Shown piece after piece: positions 1-11,576 of a stretch of 64,000 nt of DNA. The position numbers and the translations under genes were made by a program. The notes beneath the pieces are model-generated. The model did no database searches, had not been told where the DNA came from, and saw nothing but the letters and a program-made list of their open reading frames with translations. The stretch is from assembly GCA_022695795.1 (NCBI GenBank), contig MU404088.1, forward strand, positions 1 through 64,000. The letters run 5' to 3'. This stretch comes from Biscogniauxia marginata (Eukaryota > Ascomycota > Sordariomycetes > Xylariales > Xylariaceae). How positions within the stretch are numbered: the first letter of the stretch is position 1; each line of letters starts with the position of its first letter.

Positions 1-1151
1 ATTTATTTTATTTATTTTATTTTTATTTATTTTTAATTTTTTATATTAATTAATTTAATTTAATAATTAAAAATATTATTTAAAACTTGAATTAATCGTG
101 TTATTATTTATAAATAACGCTATTTAAATAATTATAATAAGTTTAATAAAGTTATTAAAAAATAAAATTATAATATTAAATAATAATTAAATAATAAATA
201 AACTTAATATAAACTTTATAAAACATTTTTATAAATATATAAAAAAAAAGACGAAAAGAACTACGCGCCTTTTAATTTTAAATAATTATAAAAATTATTA
301 CTATAAAAATATTATTATATTTTATATATTTAATTATTTATTATATAAATTTTAATTTCTCGACTTTATATATTTTAATATTTTAAAATAAATATATAAT
401 TATTATTTATAAAGTTTAATAAATTATTATTATATTATTTTTTATATAATATATATATATATATTTTCTTAATCTCGATATAAATTAAGTATTTTAAAAA
501 GTTAAAATACTTATAATAATTTATAATTAATTTATAAAAATTAATTTAATATTAATATATAAAATATTTTTATTACGAAATAAAATTACTCGTTTTTAAG
601 AAATAAACCATATTTTTAATAAGCGACGTAAAACTAAAAATAAATAATTATAAATAAAAGAATTATTTAATATAAAAAAAAGGAATAATTTTATAAATTA
701 AAAAATAATTAAGTGAAAACGATATAATATATATAATTAATTTAATTATAATATATATATTTATATAACGAATAAAAAAGTATTTAATAATTTAAAATTT
801 AAAGAGTTATAATTAATTTTATTTATTATTTATTATTTATTTTAATTTTAAAAGGTTTTAACTCGAAAAATATAATAAATTAAATAATATAAATTATATT
901 TTAAAAAACTAAATACTTAATATAAAAAAGATATTTGTTTTTAAAGTATAAAACTAAATAAAATAATTTAAATAATAATAATTATCAATTAATTTTAATA
1001 TAACGTAAATGATTTTTAATAATTAAAAATGTAATAACTATAAAATTTCGTTTACGAGCTTGTTTTGTTTACTTGCTTATATGGTACGTTATATCGTTTT
1101 TATTTAATTATTTCTTTTAAAACCTTTTTTATTATTAATTTAATGGTTGAA

Positions 1152-1174
1152 TGACAAGCACTCAAGTGCTGTCA
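1152..1174. repeat. Short hairpin in less-mutated patch
   Basis: TGACA at 1152 pairs with TGTCA ending at 1174, and GCACT pairs with AGTGC, separated by a CA loop and one bulged A. The patch around it (about 1050-1480) is less AT-rich than its surroundings. It is flanked by inverted copies of ATAAGCAAGTAA (near 1070 and 1466), so it may be a small inserted element. Confidence 0.35.
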
Positions 1175-1509
1175 CTTATAAGAAGTACTTATATACCTTT
1201 ATACCTATATACCTTTGACATATAAGGGTTATACCTTCTGCACAACCTTTAATAGATAGTTCCTCCCTTAGATAACTTAATATTATCGTCTCACCACTAA
1301 TTTCTATTATCGTTATTATTTGCTTTTACTTATATATGTATCTATCAACATAATTATAATATTTATAATAAAATCAAATTATAAAGACATTTCGCGAGTT
1401 ATTATAAACGTTTTAATTTTTTAATTTAATTTATATTAAAGTTAAAAAATAATATAACGTGTCTTATAAGCAAGTAAGCCATATAAGCGAGTGGGCCACT
1501 TAATTTCTT

Positions 1510-1850
1510 ATATAAAATCGACTTTTTTAAAAATTTATAACTTTACACGTAAAAATCGTAAAAATCTCGGACTTTTTTTTAGTTATATAATTATAAGGTT
1601 TAATTAAAAGCAAAATCGAAAAAATTAATTTTAAAAAACGTAAAAAGAAAACGCATAAAAACTAAAATTAAAATAAAACGTATAAACTTTTTTTACGTAT
1701 TTCTTTATATATTTCACTTTTATTTTTTTTTAATTTTAGTTTTAGTTAAACTTTATAATTATATAACTAAAAAAAAGGTTTAAGATTTTTACGATTTTTA
1801 CGTGTAAAGTTATAAAAATTTAAAAACTAGTTTATTTATTTATATAATAC
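1510..1850. repeat. Imperfect palindrome inside the AT island
   Basis: About 80 bases at 1527-1605 reappear in reverse complement at 1746-1828. The shared core includes the word AACTTTACACGTAAAAATCG and a later block ending TTAGTTATATAATTATAA. Weaker complementarity continues inward, leaving only a short centre. The rest of the island is too AT-rich for such matches to be trusted, but the ACACGT-containing core is not low-complexity. It could be the foldback or terminal inverted repeats of a RIP-mutated transposon. Confidence 0.6.
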
Positions 1851-2513
1851 GTTATAAATAAATAAAAATAATATAAATATATATAAAACGAGGGAAAAAA
1901 TAATAAATTAGTAATAAAGAGCCTAACTTTAAAGCCCTACCAAGGCTCCTTTATATAAACTTATTTATATATAACATTATACCTTTTACCGTTTTATATT
2001 AATATAAAAACTTAATATTTAAAAGTTTTTTTTATATTTAAAATCGTAATAAAAAACTATTTAAAACTATTTAAATATTATTAATTTAATATAATATAAA
2101 ATAATTATATATAATTTTAAATTAAAAAGCTTATATTTAATTTATATTATAATATATTATTTATTTATTTTAAAAATCTTTAATTTTTAATTTTTAATTT
2201 TTATAACTTAGTTTATATTAATTTTAATAACTTAATAGTCATTTTTAAAAGTGTAAAACTTATAAGATATATATAACTTTAATGGTGTAAAATCGGCCCC
2301 CACCTTATAAACATTTAAAACGGTAATATAAAACTAAATTGTTAAAAATAAAGTGAAAAAGGGACTTAACTAGAAAATAATAACCGCGCGGCAACTCGTA
2401 GTCTTTGGAATTTTAAGGCAGTTAAGACAATCGAGTGCTTCGCTAACTATCCGATTATAAACTATCCGGTTATAAGTTGCCCTTTATAATAAAGAGTGTG
2501 GCAAAAGCGAACG

Positions 2514-2536
2514 CTAATTGCCCTTCTGGCAATTAG
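2514..2536. repeat. Perfect 9-bp hairpin
   Basis: CTAATTGCC is followed by a five-base loop and its exact complement GGCAATTAG. It lies in the less-mutated right shoulder of the AT island. No RNA gene was recognised around it. Confidence 0.4.
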
Positions 2537-2760
2537 CCCATATATAGTCTGCGACAAAGAAGTATTAAAGCATCGAGCCTAGCTACTCGTTATCTTATAC
2601 TAAGTTATATAACTATAAATACTTTAAAACTTAACTATAGTTTTTAAAGCTAAATAATGTAGTTCTACTTAATAAATGTATTAATAATCCGGTGTAAAAA
2701 GTTGTTTTATAATAAAACATTATTGTTAACCCCCTTTTTACGTCGATTTAATCTAGTAAG

Positions 2761-4096
2761 TGGGTATTAATATCATATTTCATATTTTATCACTACGTGA
2801 CGGGACATACGAGCTGTGTTTAAGTGTAAGAACTTGGGCCTTGGTGACTTAAAAAGCATACGAAGTTAACTTATTAAGAGATATTAATAAGAATCTTTTA
2901 TATACCTATTATTAAACAAAGATAAGAAGCGTAAATTAGCTTTATTATACAATGTGCAGTGTAAATTACACCGAACCATTTAATATAGTGATTTTACAGT
3001 TTTAATTATTAATATATAAATTAAATAGTCCTAGATAACCCACGTAAGCCGTTATATAGGAGTCGGTAAGGCTAGATGAACCATGGGTGACCATATCATG
3101 GAACCCTTCTTCAATTAAGAAAGACAGAGGCGGGATGATGATAGGGCCGTTGAAACGGTGTGATGATGTAAAATGGAATCCTTCCAATTCGTAGAGCATC
3201 AGCTTTGCCGGGGTGGATTTCCCCTTAGAGATATCCATGGCTTTATCTATTAATTACAGAACTCTAAGATCTAGGACTTCATTGACACCGTAAAATATTC
3301 GATTCTATAGAAGGGTCTGTTTTCAACTAGTATGGTGAGGCCTCTAGGTCTAGTTTGTGCTGATTGGGTGGTTCTTACGAGCTGCGGCACCGTCAGCAAC
3401 GGCCATTGGCTAGCCTTAAATCAGGGCTGATGCTTTATGTCAGGAATACAATCACCGAAATGTCACTACTGACGAGAGTCTTGAGACTATGACCAAGCAT
3501 ATGGCGTCAACTCGTAGCCCTGGTAAATATCCTTCACCTAGCTGTAAGGTGACAAACGAGGTAAGCTTGGCGGTGGAAATTCCACACCCGAAAGTTCGAC
3601 AGACTGGAGAAAGTTACGATGAATTCACCTTCACTTCTCACCACGCAGATCAACTTGGTTCCTCCTACCAGGCTACAGAGATTCTACCGTGGGGGCGAAA
3701 CAACGTCAGAGGAATCACGCGACGATATAAGTTGAACAGAGCAGACACGGCAACATGGCGCCCAAAGATATTCAATCTACACAGAGACCTGCACCAATAC
3801 CAAGTCCTAATCGCATCCGAGACACTTACGTCGTTGAGAAACATTCAAAACCCCGACGTGATATATTCAATATGAGTCGATCACAAGCCCAGCCATGTAG
3901 CTTCGCCGATATTGCGATATCATATCGCGTCTACATACTTGACGACCTTCTCGCAGAACCTCAAGTAAGTGTGTAGAGCCCCCCGTTCAAAGCGTAATCT
4001 ACATCAAGGGAATGTATCCCGGATAACAAAGCTCATATCGAGCTCGATATCGGGATAATCACTAGTGGTGACAGTTACTAATCCAGAGCCACGTAA
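2761..4096. other. Gene-poor transition, no supported gene
   Basis: Composition returns to normal here. Open frames of 78 codons (3002-3238, minus) and about 70-130 codons (3489-3976, plus) exist, but none shows a recognisable domain, a credible intron structure or biased codon use. They may be eroded gene remnants; I do not call them as genes. Confidence 0.5.
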
Positions 4097-4099
4097 TAG

Positions 4100-4657
4100 G
4101 AGATAGTTCACGACTGGTACCGGAATGTGCTTTACATTAGTCAACGACATCGACAAGGCAACTCATTCGCACCAATCGAGATGTCTCACGAGATTTCGAT
4201 TTTTGATCTCTCTGTCGGAGACATAGTCTCCTCGATCGACATCGGCCCTTATACCGGCCCCCATTGTCTGGAACTAGACAGTTCGTGCACATATCTTCAT
4301 GCGTATGTCGATGGCGGCAGTGTCTGGATTAGCCCAGAATCCAGGACCGTGACCAACTACGAGCCTACAGATAAGAATAGCCGTGCGCAAAGGTCAAGCG
4401 AAGACTTCATCGCAGAAGTCGATCTACGCTCTGGGAAGATGCGACATCGTGTCAATGTACCAGAGCAAAGCGATAGGAATGCTACCGATGGACGGCACGT
4501 GGCCTTCTCAGCTCCTGCAATCCGGTTTGCGAGTCGCTCATCGAGCAACGGCCTCCCCGTGGTCGAGGTCTCAAATGATGCGGTCATTGACATGCTTAAG
4601 GCGAAGTTCTCAATCAGGACGATATATGTCACAACACGTAATCTTATGTTAGTATAG
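4100..4657 (+). pseudogene. Beta-propeller (YVTN-like) remnant
   Basis: One open frame of about 185 codons runs from a stop at 4097-4099 to the stop at 4657 without a credible ATG near its beginning. Its first half carries propeller-like phrases (EISIFDL, then GPHCLELD and VDGGSVW), resembling blades of YVTN or lactonase-type seven-bladed propellers. The second half (HVAFSAPAIRFASRSSSNG) has no clear match. A full propeller needs 300 or more residues and neither flank supplies more blades, so this is probably a truncated gene. Family assignment is weak. It lies in the decayed accessory zone, together with the GH3 pseudogene. Confidence 0.35.
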
Positions 4658-6529
4658 TGTTTCAACATAAATCAATTCAATGACTGGGCGGGCGAGTTAT
4701 AGTAGGAGGGCGTCATAAAGTCAGCCTATTGGTTCATACCATGCTGGCATGGTAAATAAACGGACGATGGAATATCTTGGATAGATCATGGCAACAATGT
4801 ATATTCTTCACTTGGTTTTTTTTTGGTACCTAGGAAAAATCCCCACACTATGTTCAATGAATAGTCTCTACCTAACATCTTTAATCCATCGCTGGTGTGA
4901 TTGGGGCTTCTCGTGGGAGCTAGGTAAATAAACCTCTTGCTCCATAAGACAACTAATATCAATAACTATATTGAGAAAACTACGATAATGACTGCCAATC
5001 GGTGTTAACATTGTCTCCTTACAGTATTAGGGCTGAATCGGGGCATTAGACATGTTCATAATCTTACAAGCTTTGAGGCCGCTACTAACAAGAGAATATC
5101 CAAAATAGCCCGACTATGAGGCTATCCAATCTAACCTTTGTAGAGATCCTAGCGAGTCAGATTAGTGAGCTAACCCCAATAATTTCTTGTTCCTATACTA
5201 TTTATAAGTACGCTGTAGCCGCAATGTATGTAAGCATATGACCCACTGTCTGTGATCCAAGATCCTTACCTAAGAAGTCGTGAGCGATATTGATTCCGTT
5301 AAACATGGTCTATTTATGAGTAGTCGATTTAAATCTGACATTTAAATATAGTTATAATACAAGCCCTTAACCGGGACTTAATTACAGTTTGTCCTAGGTT
5401 TCGGTGAGTTGTGTTTAACCTGTCTCCAGCTCGGTGTACTCAAGTCTTGGCATGAACTAAGTTAAGGGCTTACGGAAGACTATAGATGTTTATGTCTAAT
5501 TATGTGTCATTAAAATTAAGTAAATAACCCCTGTCATGACATATGACGCTTTTCTGGAGGGTTTCTTTAGAAACAATGGCCTCTAAGGAATAGCCGCATC
5601 TGTCTTAGATCAAAAGCTAATAGGGGAATTGGAGATATAGATAGAGAGAGAGTGTGTGTTATGTACCACCTTTATCGGCCTCCGCAGCTATTATGAGAAG
5701 GCTACGGTGTACTTTGGAACTGGCCTCGTTGTTACTGGGGTGCTTTAGTGTTTCGACCTTGAGATGACGTTAGGAAGGCCGGCGGTGATAAGGGCGGGGA
5801 AATACGGAGAAGAGGCAGTTCAACTGACTTCTAACTGTACGTCTGTTCATTCTGCTCCACAGTGGACCAATCCTTGTTTTACATTGATGTAAATACGTTT
5901 TGCTCAGAATTTGATGGAGACAACCTTTAGCTTAGTTGGAAGCGGTATCTCTTCCAGTTGTTTGTAAAATGATATCTTAAAGATAAATCATAGCCGTTGG
6001 TTATAAGCATCCCATGTCTTTTCTTTTTCTACTCTTTCTATTTTTGGAAGCATCTTAAGGGCAGCTTAGAAATCCGCAAAATACCAGCGTCTTAGAAACA
6101 ATGGCTAGAAATATTGAATTGTAAATTACTAGACCAACTAAACAATCCTATATAGCCTTTGATACATAAGCCCTGATAACCTATCAAGCTTAATTCGAAC
6201 TAATACTCTTCATCTTATTCTCGTGCCTTTTATCCTAGCTTAACATATTGAGCAGTGATACAAAGCCTGACTATGACCTAACTTCATTTACACCATTGCA
6301 TGGTAAAACGGGAGATATTATATGATTTATCTCTAGGTGCTTGTCGTGACATAAAAGACGGTTATTACTCGTGTGCCATCGATATTATAGATGGTTATAG
6401 GAATTATGGAAGTCTATGGGTCATACAGTGCGTCGCCAAAGTGACAATTGATATAATAAATATTTGTTGTTTATTTCGCAATAAACCTTACTTGTTTTTA
6501 TCTACTAATATAGGTAGCTACCCGCTTGA
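4658..6529. other. Intergenic, no gene seen
   Basis: About 1.9 kb of moderately AT-rich sequence with short open frames only. A small GA/GT-rich run lies at about 5641-5660. No coding, RNA or repeat feature could be supported. Confidence 0.6.
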
Positions 6530-7015
6530 TCACAAGACGACAATAGACGCGACCACTAACACCAAAAGTACACCTTTCTTAGTAAAGATATTAGTCGAAG
6601 CACCACTTGCACTTTCTGGTGTATCTAAGGCTAGTACCTGGTCAAGGACAGTAGAGTTTTTCTCTTGTCCAACGAAGCCTCCAATACCGTTACCCACGCT
6701 ACCCTCAGAGTCCTCAGCGTCGTCATCTGAGTCTGACGAATCTGACGAATCAGAGGAGTCAGAATTGGAGTCTTCTATGCTGTCGTTGGGTTGGTTAGGT
6801 GTGGTATTTCTGGGATGATCAATTATATCCTCGGGGTGGCCTGTGAAATTATTGTTATAATGGCCATAATGCATCGTGCAGTTGTGAGGGGGCCTATGAT
6901 TATATGAACTCCCAAGTCTTGAACCACTAGTCGGACGACTAAATGCAGCTGAAACGAATAGGATAGTAAAAATCGATATCATCATAACTCGGGTGTAGAT
7001 ACTTAAGGTAGCCAT
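6530..7015 (-). CDS. Small putative GPI-anchored, Ser/Asp-rich protein
   Basis: A 161-residue open frame without introns. The N-terminus has a hydrophobic signal-like segment (about residues 11-25, MISIFTILFVSAAFS) following a short polar start; methionines at 1, 11 and 12 are all possible starts. The mature part has N-glycosylation sequons (NCT, NFT, NTT, NST), a histidine/asparagine-rich stretch and a run of S-D repeats (about residues 80-105). The C-terminus is a small-residue region (SASGAST) followed by a basic pair and a purely hydrophobic tail (GVLLVLVVASIVVL), the layout of a GPI-attachment signal. I do not recognise a family; a cell-wall or surface protein is inferred. The overlapping plus-strand frame at 6300-6818 is taken as its shadow. 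Confidence 0.5.
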   Translation of the reverse strand: MATLSIYTRVMMISIFTILFVSAAFSRPTSGSRLGSSYNHRPPHNCTMHYGHYNNNFTGHPEDIIDHPRNTTPNQPNDSIEDSNSDSSDSSDSSDSDDDAEDSEGSVGNGIGGFVGQEKNSTVLDQVLALDTPESASGASTNIFTKKGVLLVLVVASIVVL

Positions 7016-7851
7016 CTGGAAAACCTATCAGATTTAAATGACGAATACCTTTTTACGTAAATACTTACTCTTAGGTTTCTTTTTGTCGTCCGTTTTCTCG
7101 GAATGGTTGGTTCTAACCTATACTTAAATAGACATTCACGACGCAAGGTTTTGTGAAGTTACATAATATCTCGGAAAAACAAGCACAAAGAAAGGAACAA
7201 AGTCCATCAATGCTTTGCAAGTTTTTCATCCTCTTGAAAAGAGTTGTCTTGAAAGGGCGTCGACTACGACAACAATGCCCTGATAACCCTTACATACGAT
7301 CCTTTGTACTTTTACTTAAATTTTAGTACAGTGTTTAATACCATTAGCATTTTCTCAAAATGAGTCGGTATACGTTGTTGTGGCTGACGTCTCGATCCTT
7401 AAACTAAACTATAGCACCTCCCCTCCATCTCGTAGATTACCTACCCTTGAGATTATTATCGTACCCACCAATCCGCACTTGGTCTCCTCTTTGCAGCTTA
7501 GAAACCAAAAATAAATCCTGGGAGCACTTATTGGATAGGTGAATTATCCCGAGTAAACTAATGGGATGGACCCTTACCTTCCGAGACTAGAACAGGTACC
7601 ACATTTGGGCTATCGACATTTATTGGTGGAGTATTTTAGGGATGGAAGACGGTTTACAGGGGGTTCCCCACATTATGTTCATTCGAGACTGATTCCTCGA
7701 AACGAAGGGCAGATACATGTGTAAGTAATGCTTCTAAGAAGAGTTTGATTGTATAAATATCAATACGCAGGCAGGTCAAAGGAAATACTAGAAATATTAT
7801 TCAAGGCAAGCGTAATATCTTCTACACGGATACGTACACTTGGTGAATATT
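7016..7851. other. Intergenic between small surface protein and mannanase
   Basis: The two flanking genes are divergently transcribed, so this interval should hold both promoters. No specific binding site can be named. It contains no open frame of interest. Confidence 0.5.
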
Positions 7852-9167
7852 ATGATGAAGAGCTCAGCAGCATTTATCTCATTATTTCTGGCCTTCGCCT
7901 CGGCCTTACCAGTGGTTAATTTGGCAGTTCAATCGAGCAATGCGGCGGCGCATGTGGCAAATACCACATCAACGTTCGCGAAGACTGATGGTCTATTATT
8001 CAACATCGATGGTGTTTCACAATACTACGCAGGGACCAACTGTTATTGGTGTGGTTTTCTGACCGAGAACGAGGATGTAGATCATGTTTTCTCCAATATC
8101 GCGGCATCAGGTATGAAAATCGTCCGGGTCTGGGGCTTCAATGACGTGAACACCAAGCCAGATGCTAGCACCGTCTGGTACCAGTACCTCTCGGCTAGCG
8201 GCTCGGAGATCAACACTGGTTCAAATGGCCTCGAGAGACTGGATTATGTCGTCAGTGCAGCCGAGGCAAATGGGCTTAAGCTCATCATTAACTTTGTTAA
8301 TAACTGGTCAGACTACGGCGGCATCGCTGCTTACGTGAAAGCGTTCGGGGGTTCTCCAACAGGGTGGTATACTGATTCTGTATCCCAAGAGCAGTATAGA
8401 ACCTACACCAAGGCTGTTGTGAGCAGGTACACCAACTCAGCGGCTGTTTTTGCGTGGGAGCTTGCAAATGAGCCGAGATGTAGTGGATGTGACTTGTAAG
8501 ATTCTCAAACCAAGAAGTCGAAGTGTCACTCATATGGAGCAGGTCTATTATCTATAACTGGGCCGCAGAGACCTCCGCATTTATCAAATCATTAGACTCA
8601 AACCACATGGTCACGATGGGTGACGAGGGATTCGGGCCTCTAACCGGAGACGATGGCGGGTATCCGTATACCACAGCTGCTGGTGGGTATACATGGCAGT
8701 CCAACTTGAACATCACGACTCTCGACTTCGCTACTCTCCACTTATATCCTGATAGCTGTGAGTGCTTTTATCAACTCTTTGAATCGAAAGCACTGACTAG
8801 AATAGGGGGCCAATCCTATAGCTGGGGGACCCCTTGGGTCGAGCTACATGGCGCCGCCTGCGCTGCTGCAGGCAAAGCTTGTCTCTTTGAAGAATGTAAG
8901 TCTGCATATTAATCACCCCGAGGCCGCAAATACTAACAATATATAGACGGAGGATCCAATGACTGCGCCATTGAAAATCCGTGGCAGAATGCGGCACTCT
9001 CCACAGAAGGCATAGCCGGGGACATGTTCTGGCAATACGGGGACACTCTTCCGAGCTCGGGTGCAAAAACTTCCGACGACGGGAATACGGTATATTACCA
9101 GCAGGGTAACTGGGACTGTATGGTGGCCGATCACATTAGCTCCATTGACGAGAAAAACGGCGCGTGA
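7852..9167 (+). CDS. Secreted mannan endo-1,4-beta-mannosidase, GH5_7-type
   Basis: Exons 7852-8495, 8543-8757, 8806-8895 and 8947-9167 give 389 residues; the last intron contains a TACTAACA branch site. The protein hydrolyses internal beta-1,4-mannosidic bonds of plant mannans outside the cell. The start is the ATG at 7852, which opens a signal peptide (about 20 residues ending ASALP). The mature chain shows GH5 mannanase landmarks: [27 protein letters not shown] with the acid/base Glu207, HLYPDSWG, and CLFEEYG with the likely nucleophile Glu316. Length is typical of catalytic-domain-only fungal enzymes; no cellulose-binding module is present. It appears intact although it lies between a RIP-like island and a GH3 pseudogene. 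Confidence 0.9.
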
Positions 9168-9791
9168 AGATCAAATCACGAAATATTGGATATTTTATCC
9201 TAACATTTGTTTACGATGATAGATACTGATCTCAGGCATAGTAGCCATGTCTTCAAGTAAGAGTGACAGCTGTCCTAGGTAGAACGACTCATCAATGTCA
9301 CTGTTTCGGCATAATCAGTGTGCTATATTTAAATTTTCACATTCAAAATGTCCACTGTTGACCTCCGAATGTTCAAAAATCAGCAAAAATTGTGGCGTTG
9401 TATATATCAGACTATTTGAGTATCGATTCGTGGGTTATTGATCCTCTCGACATATCCATCACATGACCAATGGCTATATATGAGCCGGGATCTCTGGATA
9501 AAATATCGACACTCTTGGAATGTGGTATATCAGATCCACTATACCTACATTACCCTCCTATATACTTATTTACCATAATACCTACTTATGCAATAATTCT
9601 CCTAGCTTGCGTAGATAGTCAAGTGACAAGAACAAAATTTAAGAAGCTGTTTCTAGACTATGTCCTACATTTAATGACCAGTACTTAATAGATTTGTAGT
9701 AGATCTTGAAGTAGGAAGTTGGCTGACATTATTCCTACTGTTGAGCCTGGTAAAGTTATGTACAATTACAATTAGTTCTATCAAGCCCACA
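9168..9791. other. Intergenic, no gene seen
   Basis: This interval lies downstream of the mannanase, tail-to-tail with the GH3 remnant. A 72-codon open frame at 9470-9688 lacks any recognisable feature. Confidence 0.5.
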
Positions 9792-11239
9792 CTATCGCCT
9801 CAAGTATTCTGGAACTGACAACCCCTTCCGTAATCTCAGATCCCTTGAACTTGCTCCCACACACATTGCCTTCGGGTACGGGCTTATCCGCCAGTCTTGA
9901 GAGTCCGAGTCCTAGTTGCTCAGGTCGCGATACGTGACGTTGAAGGTGATGGTCTTCGTCTGGCCAGGTCCGAGGCCTACTTTGTCAAAGCTGCGCAGGA
10001 CAACCTTTGGGCTTGTCGGTCCAGCAAGTAAGAGGTACTACATAGTATGAACAACCGTGTCAGCCCGTGCCTATGGGTCTAATTATCGAACGGGAAGTAG
10101 GCACTATTACTTACAAGTTGAGGAATATAAACCCTTGCGATGTCACCCATGTTCGGTACATCCACCCCGATGACATACACCATCTTATACAGCTCCGAGT
10201 TCCCACCTGGTACGCCTCCTCCTGCGGGTAAGACAGGATGCGCAGAGACATTCTGGCTGCCCTTAGGCAATTCTCCACAGTGCCGGTTATATTCGAAACG
10301 CTCACTTTATTGATCCAAGGATAGATCATCCCCAGGATTTTGTCAAAGCCCTCCGGTATTAGCACGCTGCTTGGCTGTATATCCACTACCCCATACGTAG
10401 GTGTAGGCTCTGTCATCCCGTTCGCAGGCCGGTACGGCCCCAAATTCTGGAGCGTAGCTGTGAGGTTCGCATACGTGAAAACCGTATAACTCAAACCGAA
10501 GCCGAATTCAAAGACCGGCTCGATGTCCTCGCGGTCGAAGTACCGGTAATCGATGAACAGGCCTTCGGCGAAGTCTTTCTGCAGCTTGAAATTCGCCGAG
10601 TTGATCAGAGAGTCCAGGTCCCAGTTACTCTTGATATTCGTAAAAGCCGTTCCATCTTCTTTTGCTTGTTTCTCTAGCGCAGTAGCAGAGGCGACCAGAT
10701 AGGGAAACTTCGCCGTCACGGAGCTCCATTCCATGGTGAGCGTGTCATTCTCGTAGACTCTATCTACATAGACATTCCGTCCGTTTGGAATATCCTGTGC
10801 GTCATCGCCAATAACCGCAATGCTCTCCGGCTTATTCAACGGTAGAGTACCATCAACATTTTCCAGGGGCACAGCAGACTTGGCGCCTATCTCCCGGATC
10901 AGCTCAGCGTGGTCGGCTTGCACGTTGACGTGCTGATTGATAGTCGTATTCCCATCTTCGTAGCCCGATACCGGGGGCCAACGGTTTCGTTCGTCCACGA
11001 CGAATAAATGGTGTCAACCTGTGCCGTCTCCCGTCCGACTTTATAGAAAGCAGCTAAAATTCGGACAACCATGTCGTCAAGGCGCCACAGGGGAACTCCT
11101 CCCGTCGGCATAGCTTCTATGAGGACACCTCCCCAGTACGACCCATTCCCGCTTGGAGGGCTGTCGCCAGGCATAGACATGTCTAGACCTGAGATCGCGC
11201 TGAGGGTGCCGCTGCGTTGGGCACCTAATCAGTGATCAC
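9792..11239 (-). pseudogene. Decayed GH3 beta-glucosidase
   Basis: Fragments in order on the minus strand match a fungal family-3 beta-glucosidase: AQRSG and LDMSMPGD just after the catalytic Asp region, then VPLWRLDDMVVRI and [10 protein letters not shown], then [20 protein letters not shown] and [11 protein letters not shown], then [14 protein letters not shown] with EFGFGLSY. The fibronectin-III-like tail follows ([15 protein letters not shown], later VTYRDLSN). Damage is clear. The N-terminal half of the catalytic barrel is missing. The reading frame changes at least twice (near 11000 and near 10250). The central segment between SNWDLDS and FIDYR, which should span roughly 200 residues, is deleted. 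A TAG replaces the expected Trp of DLSNW near 9913, after which recognisable sequence continues to a stop at 9792. Confidence 0.88.
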
Positions 11240-11576
11240 TGGCATCATTAGCCCACGTACTGAGCTTGCGTAACGTCTAGATAGGCGCACAGGGTAAACC
11301 CGCCAGCGGCAAGCTTTGGTAACTGTGGAAGCTCAAAATATCGATAAGTTAACCTAGGGATGGCTCGTCGTGTGTACCAATATTTCATTTTGTAATTCCT
11401 CAAAACATAGACCGAAGCCGTGCCTAGACAGTAGGCACTTCACCCATTGCCAGGAAATGTTGTAGACTACATGAACCTAGCTCCAATGTACACAATTCCC
11501 GCAGATAAGTAAACCACAGTCCTCCCTAAATGCGCGAGGAGATACTTATTCGATCTTTCCGTCCCAATGTTTAACT
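11240..11576. other. Spacer upstream of GH3 remnant and downstream of SRO7
   Basis: About 340 bases without a coding signal. It holds the 3' region of the minus-strand SRO7-like gene and any sequence left over from the missing 5' half of the GH3 gene, of which I recognise nothing. Confidence 0.4.

Larger units (their letters stand above)
1..2760. repeat. AT-rich RIP-like isochore
   Basis: This stretch is overwhelmingly A and T, dense in TA dinucleotides, with no long open reading frame and almost no G/C-rich words. That is the classic look of repeat-induced point mutation, in which C-to-T changes at CpA sites destroy duplicated DNA in ascomycetes. Composition returns toward normal gradually between about 2280 and 2760. 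A less-mutated patch lies at about 1050-1480 and another at about 2280-2580. No transposon family can be named because coding signal is gone. The RIP origin is inferred from composition only; RIP indices were not computed. Confidence 0.8.

Noticed and set aside
1..60. Window start as a telomere end
   Set aside because: No TTAGGG-type repeats are present; AT richness alone does not show a chromosome end.
3489..3976. Possible gene of one or two exons
   Set aside because: No recognisable domain, no coherent splice structure and no continuation; kept only as a note in the spacer entry.
6300..6818. Plus-strand 172-codon open frame
   Set aside because: It is antisense to the 6530-7015 frame, which has a signal peptide and GPI tail; the plus frame has no such features and its acidic Ser run is the mirror of the S-D repeat.
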